Shown piece after piece: positions 60,409-64,000 of a stretch of 64,000 nucleotides of DNA. Numbering within the stretch: position 1 is the stretch's first letter; each line of letters opens with the position of its first letter. The notes below the pieces were generated by a model that saw only the letters and a list, made by a program, of their open reading frames with translations, had not been told where the DNA came from and made no database searches. This DNA comes from Sporolactobacillus kofuensis (GTDB taxonomy: Bacteria > Bacillota > Bacilli > Bacillales > Sporolactobacillaceae): the NCBI RefSeq assembly GCF_024125425.1, contig NZ_JAMXWN010000012.1, positions 1 through 64,000 on the forward strand. Direction: 5' to 3'. A program made the translations under genes and the position numbers.

Positions 60409-60456
60409 TCGTAATCTTTGATTTTCATAGTTAAAGCTTTTCATAAAGGGATAAAT

Positions 60457-60490
60457 CATGTCTCCGTTCGTTCGGAGGCATTTTTTTATA
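60457..60490 (+). terminator. Terminator hairpin
   Basis: ATGTCTCCG pairs with CGGAGGCAT, followed by seven T. Confidence 0.7.
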
Positions 60491-60672
60491 TCATCCATGC
60501 GAAATTTCATTCATTTCATTTCATTTCATCCGCAACAAACTTGTAATCTAAATTTGTCAAAAGAACGCAGAAAATGTTGGTATAATAGTTACATTAAGTT
60601 TCATTGAAAATGGAACCCCCAAAGCATGGAGAAGAAAGAGATTGATTGATAACGATAAGGAGTCTGGTAGAA

Positions 60673-62028
60673 TTGATAAGAAAAATGAAAGTGATGGTCG
60701 CAACATGCCTCTCATGCTCCTTGATTTTAGGAATAGATGGTGGGACAGTGCTGGCGCAATCCCAGTCTCAACTCAAAGAAAAATTAAATACGATTCAGAA
60801 GAAGCAACAAGAGAATAAGAATGATTTGGCCTCCTCGAAAAAAAAGCTGTCGAAGAATAAAGATAAACAAGATGTAGTAATTAGTAATCTTAAAGAATCA
60901 GAGAAAAAAATCGCAACGATGAATCAAAGCATTAATCAGACAAAACAAAGAGTTGATCAAAATCAACAAGACATGGCTACACTGAAGAAAGAGATTAAGA
61001 AGATCGATGGACGTATTAAAGTAAGAGGAGCGCTTTTAAGAGGTAGGATTCGTTCTATATATATCAGTGGCGGAGCAGTCAGTTATTTGGATGTGCTCAT
61101 GGGTTCAAAAAGTTTCGGAAATTTTCTTGACCGGTTACTTGCGCTTAAAATGATTACCGACCAAGACAATAAGATCATAAACGATCAGAAAAATGATCGA
61201 CATACTCAATTGACAAAGCAGAAGAAGCTTCAGACAGTTTTGGTCCAAACAACGGATGCGTTACATAATCTTCAAACGATGAAGACTGGACTTGCTCAGG
61301 AACATGCACATAAAAAAGATTTACTCGCACAACTTAAGGATCAAGCGTCTGATATTGAAAAGACGGTCATGTCTTCTGGAGAACAATCCGATATCTTAAG
61401 TGCTCAAGCATCAATAATCAAGCAACAATTGGCTGACCTTGCAGATAGAGAAGCGAAAAAGAAAGCAGAGGCACGGTCACAGGCAAAGGCTGATATTGAA
61501 CAAGTTTCCGCAACAGTGAAATCGAACAGTGAATCTACTCAAAAAAGTGTCTCCGTTCAAAATGAACAGCAGACCTCAGCTGAAACGGTTTCATCAAACA
61601 ACGACACATCAACAGAGCATTCCAATGCAAGTTTCATCATGCCGGCTGCAGGATATATATCATCAGGATTTGGTTATCGATCATTCGACAATGGATTTCA
61701 CCCGGGAATTGATATTGCAAATAGTACAGGAACACCAATACATGCCGCTGCGGACGGTGTTGTATTCCGTGCCTACCAGTCTTCGAGTTATGGAAATGTT
61801 GTGATGATCTCACATTCGATTGGTGGGAAGATCTATACGACGGTTTATGCGCACATGAGCTCGTATTCTGTATCTTCCGGTCAGAGTGTCTCTCAGGGTC
61901 AGGTTATTGGCTCAATGGGAAGCACTGGTGAATCTACGGGCTCACATTTGCACTTTGAACTCTATGTTGGTCCATGGACGCCGCCACCGCATAATGGCGC
62001 TGTGAATCCATTAAACTATATTCACTAA
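60673..62028 (+). CDS. M23 peptidoglycan hydrolase with coiled-coil (EnvC/NlpD-like)
   Basis: The 451-residue protein has a signal peptide (residues 1-29, 'VMVATCLSCSLILGIDGGTVLAQS'), then a long coiled coil (about 35-270), a linker, and a C-terminal M23 domain (about 325-445). Zinc ligands are 'FHPGIDIANSTG' (His, Asp) and 'HLHFELY' (second His), with a catalytic His in 'VYAHMSSYS'. This is the plan of murein hydrolase activators and PcsB/CwlO-like separation proteins. It would cut cross-links at division or elongation. TTG at 60673 has AAGGAG ten bases upstream. Confidence 0.88.
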   Translation: MIRKMKVMVATCLSCSLILGIDGGTVLAQSQSQLKEKLNTIQKKQQENKNDLASSKKKLSKNKDKQDVVISNLKESEKKIATMNQSINQTKQRVDQNQQDMATLKKEIKKIDGRIKVRGALLRGRIRSIYISGGAVSYLDVLMGSKSFGNFLDRLLALKMITDQDNKIINDQKNDRHTQLTKQKKLQTVLVQTTDALHNLQTMKTGLAQEHAHKKDLLAQLKDQASDIEKTVMSSGEQSDILSAQASIIKQQLADLADREAKKKAEARSQAKADIEQVSATVKSNSESTQKSVSVQNEQQTSAETVSSNNDTSTEHSNASFIMPAAGYISSGFGYRSFDNGFHPGIDIANSTGTPIHAAADGVVFRAYQSSSYGNVVMISHSIGGKIYTTVYAHMSSYSVSSGQSVSQGQVIGSMGSTGESTGSHLHFELYVGPWTPPPHNGAVNPLNYIH

Positions 62029-62049
62029 TCTAAGAGCGGTGAGATGAAG

Positions 62050-62078
62050 AGCCAGAGACACTGGCTCTTTTTTTAGTA
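62050..62078 (+). terminator. Terminator after the M23 gene
   Basis: GAGCCAG pairs with CTGGCTC, followed by seven T. Confidence 0.7.
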
Positions 62079-62098
62079 TTAAACTATTCGCTTAGTAA

Positions 62099-62165
62099 TA
62101 AAGCGAGCAATCGCAGCGCAAGTGATGCAAAATCAAAGAATGGACGGTTTTTGCCCAATTTTTCT
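62099..62165 (+). repeat. 3' part of the intergenic GC-rich repeat
   Basis: AAAGCGAGCAATCGCAGCGC and a tail ATGGACGGTTTTTGCCC match the 3' end of the other copies. Confidence 0.55.
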
Positions 62166-62330
62166 TGTTATAAATGTAAATTGATTTGGAATAGAGAAAT
62201 GAATTTAAGCGAAAAAACCAACCTTTTTAAAGAGCTCCTGACTGTTCTGTTTCATTGCCTCAGGCATACAGATAGAATGAATGCAAAAATATGGGATTTT
62301 TTGGATTCGGACAGAAAGGGGCAACTTATC

Positions 62331-63497
62331 ATGAAACATCAGCAAATTTGTGGCATCATTAACTTGAATGAATCAATGCACCACATTTCCCCCATTACTG
62401 CACATCGACCTATTGCAAGTTTGCCCTTTTGTGGCAGATATCGACTGATTGACTTTCCATTATCAAATCTTACGCATGCAGGTATCGCATCCATCGGTGT
62501 TTTTACGAATAAACACTATCGTTCGCTCTATAATCATGTACGTAGCGGCAGTGACTGGGATATCGAGGGGACCAGTGGTGGGCTGTTCTTCTTTGGACCG
62601 GATACGTATCCGAGTATGTCCGAAATGACAGTAGGAGATCTCCCAATCTACTATAATAATCTCGAGTTTATTGAAAAGTCAGGCGCTGAGTACGTGATTG
62701 TAATGGGTTCTCGAACGTTATGCAATCTCGATGTACATGCCATTCTCCGTCATCATGAGGAACAGAATGCTGAATTGACTGTCGTTTATAAAACGGTAAA
62801 GAGTAGCAGGATTCATTCTTTGTCAAAAACATGTTTTCGGGTTAATCGTTACGGCGAAATATATGCTCTCTCACCATGTTCTTCTCAGAATGATCAGCCG
62901 ATCTTAGCAAATATGGAAATATATTTTATGCGTTGTTCCCTTTTTACAAAATTAGTGCGCCATTTCATGGCAAGCAATGAACTTTACAATTTGAGAGATG
63001 CTTTACATCAGTTTGTTTCCGATGTCGAAACAAATGGATTTGAATATACAGGTTACATGCGAACGATACATTCTGTTCAGGATTACTATGAAGCGAATAT
63101 GGATATGCTCAGTGAATCGAATCGGAATGCTCTGATATGTGGAAATCACCCAATTGAGACAAGAATCAAAAATGAAGCCCCTACCTATTATGGAAACTAT
63201 GCTACACAGGCGCAATCGCTTGTCGCAAATGGCTGCATCATTGACGGAGTGATCAGGGAATCAATTTTTGGTCGAAAGAGTAAGGTGATGCGCGATGCAG
63301 AAATTGAATCAAGTATCCTAATGGATGGGTGTATCATTGGTTCAGGCGCATATCTCAAGCACGTCATTCTGGATAATGGTACTTATATTGCGCCACATAC
63401 TCAATTGATTGGTTCTGAAAAGCATCCCATTGTCCTTGATAAAAAAGTTAACGCGGGGTATGGACATTTTAAGGACGAGTTTTCGACAAGATCTTAA
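62331..63497 (+). CDS. glgD: GlgD-type glucose-1-phosphate adenylyltransferase subunit, standing alone
   Basis: The 388-residue protein matches GlgD. The N-terminal nucleotidyltransferase fold has 'RPIASLPFCGRYRLIDFPLSNLTHAGI' and 'YVIVMGSRTLCNLD', and the C-terminal left-handed beta-helix has 'NGCIIDGVIRESIFGRKSKVMRDAEIESSILMDGCIIG'. The GxGxRL loop and catalytic residues of GlgC are altered, as in GlgD, which regulates GlgC. No glgB, glgC, glgA or glgP gene is near. The start at 62331 has AAAGGGG nine bases upstream; an upstream frame would add a non-family leader overlapping a repeat. Confidence 0.87.
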   Translation: MKHQQICGIINLNESMHHISPITAHRPIASLPFCGRYRLIDFPLSNLTHAGIASIGVFTNKHYRSLYNHVRSGSDWDIEGTSGGLFFFGPDTYPSMSEMTVGDLPIYYNNLEFIEKSGAEYVIVMGSRTLCNLDVHAILRHHEEQNAELTVVYKTVKSSRIHSLSKTCFRVNRYGEIYALSPCSSQNDQPILANMEIYFMRCSLFTKLVRHFMASNELYNLRDALHQFVSDVETNGFEYTGYMRTIHSVQDYYEANMDMLSESNRNALICGNHPIETRIKNEAPTYYGNYATQAQSLVANGCIIDGVIRESIFGRKSKVMRDAEIESSILMDGCIIGSGAYLKHVILDNGTYIAPHTQLIGSEKHPIVLDKKVNAGYGHFKDEFSTRS

Positions 63498-63580
63498 CTT
63501 TTTTCAACAAAAAAAGTTTTAAAATACAGATTCAAGGGAATTAACCAATTGAAAAGCTAAAAAATTGAGGAGGGAAGCTG

Positions 63581-63964
63581 ATGAGAAAGTTAATTTTTTA
63601 CACGTACCCGAGTTGTACATCATGCCGGAAAACAAAGGGCTGGCTGAAAGATCATGATGTAACCTATGAGGAGAGACATTTATTCCGTAATCGGCCGGAT
63701 GCTAAGGAATTACTTGAAATGATTAAGTTATCGAAATCAGGCATCGAGGATTTACTTGCAACACGAAGTGCAACATATAAACAGTTAGATGTGAACCTCA
63801 ATGAATTACCATTGAGCAAAGCTCTTCAGCTTCTTTCCGATGAGCCTAAATTGTTGAAGAGACCAATTATCACAGATGGACAACAACTTATTGTCGGTTT
63901 TCATCAGGAAGACTTACAGAGACTGATGAATACGAAAAGAAGAGAACAACAATCAATCAGTTAA
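63581..63964 (+). CDS. mgsR: MgsR/Spx-family regulator
   Basis: The 127-residue protein belongs to the ArsC/Spx fold: 'LIFYTYPSCTSCRKTKGWLKDHDVTYEERHLFR', with redox CxxC at residues 12 and 15, and 'LATRSATYKQLDVNLNELPLSKALQLLSDEPKLLKRPIITDGQQLIVGF'. ERHLFR and the pattern around RPI fit MgsR (YqgZ) better than Spx. Such proteins bind RNA polymerase alpha and switch on stress genes when the disulfide forms. In Bacillus subtilis mgsR lies beside yqgX; here it is displaced. A terminator follows. Spx itself is an alternative. Confidence 0.8.
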   Translation: MRKLIFYTYPSCTSCRKTKGWLKDHDVTYEERHLFRNRPDAKELLEMIKLSKSGIEDLLATRSATYKQLDVNLNELPLSKALQLLSDEPKLLKRPIITDGQQLIVGFHQEDLQRLMNTKRREQQSIS

Positions 63965-63967
63965 CCG

Positions 63968-64000
63968 ACAACAGGTATCCGATCCGGATGCCTGTTTTCT
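63968..64000 (+). terminator. Terminator after mgsR-like gene
   Basis: ACAGGTATCCG pairs with CGGATGCCTGT, followed by a T run that reaches the window edge. Confidence 0.7.

Noticed and set aside
1-64000. tRNA or rRNA genes, prophage, restriction-modification or toxin-antitoxin modules
   Set aside because: None was recognised on reading both strands; no cloverleaf sequences, phage structural genes or methylase-nuclease pairs were seen.

Overview
The window reads as chromosome of a low-to-medium GC, endospore-forming member of the Bacillales (Firmicutes). The evidence is a LysM plus GH18 spore-lysin-type enzyme, comG competence genes, Bacillus-type small proteins (YqzE, YnzC, YqgO, IDEAL, Fbpa domains), OhrR, MhqR and MgsR/Spx-type stress regulators, an S-box riboswitch, and frequent TTG/GTG starts with strong AGGAGG ribosome binding sites. 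A relative of Sporolactobacillus or a similar genus is possible, but I cannot fix the genus. No rRNA, tRNA, CRISPR array or intact insertion sequence was seen.

Layout. 0-1.1 kb: gene fragments and a decayed IS3-type transposase. 1.2-9.2 kb: ycxB-like gene, then a segment close to the Bacillus subtilis yqzC-yqzD / rpmG-yqgN-yqgO / glcK-yqgX / yqzE order. 8.5-11.1 kb: minus-strand competence operon comGC-GD-GE-GF-GG-aroK-yqzE, with comGA and comGB missing from its head. 11.4-14 kb: aldo/keto reductase and an L,D-transpeptidase that seems to start with AUU. 14.4-19.5 kb: a compact flavin redox locus (secreted FMN-binding protein, ApbE flavin transferase, solitary RnfD/NqrB-like membrane protein) convergent with a response regulator, histidine kinase and DUF2231 membrane protein. 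19.6-24 kb: GH18 enzyme, flavin reductase, GNAT, a roughly 570-bp array of 21-bp repeats, esterase, and a frameshifted HesB-like gene.

24-34 kb: transporters (EamA, MFS, AEC, LysE), rhodanese, an S-box (SAM-I) riboswitch in front of a 60-residue Fbpa-like gene, ynzC, an ohrR-tpx pair, an IDEAL protein and an OafA/OatA-type acyltransferase. 34-43 kb: MMPL exporter with MarR regulator, FabH, RocB-like M20 peptidase, and a PlcR/Rgg-type regulator divergent from a tiny peptide gene with an ideal ribosome binding site. 43-48 kb: HxlR regulator and MFS exporter, then the quinone-detoxification set mhqD-mhqO, mhqR and mhqP/doxX, each unit preceded by the same ATCTCGAATTCGAGAT-type operator. 48-64 kb: frameshifted asparaginase, HAD phosphatase, PAP2 phosphatase, nicotinate phosphoribosyltransferase, an SgrR-like regulator divergent from an MFS-plus-kinase pair, exoA, a GldA-like dehydrogenase, a 2-hydroxyacid dehydrogenase, an M23 murein hydrolase, an orphan glgD and an mgsR-like gene.

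Themes. Oxidative, electrophile and redox homeostasis recurs (ohrR/tpx, mhq genes, mgsR, flavin module). An intergenic GC-rich structured repeat family has about ten full, partial or deleted copies, all between genes. The best candidates for undescribed biology are the SAM riboswitch controlling an Fbpa protein, the minimal flavinylated redox module with its two-component neighbours, and the regulator-peptide pair at 41.4-42.7 kb. All functions are inferred from sequence reading alone; no searches were run.
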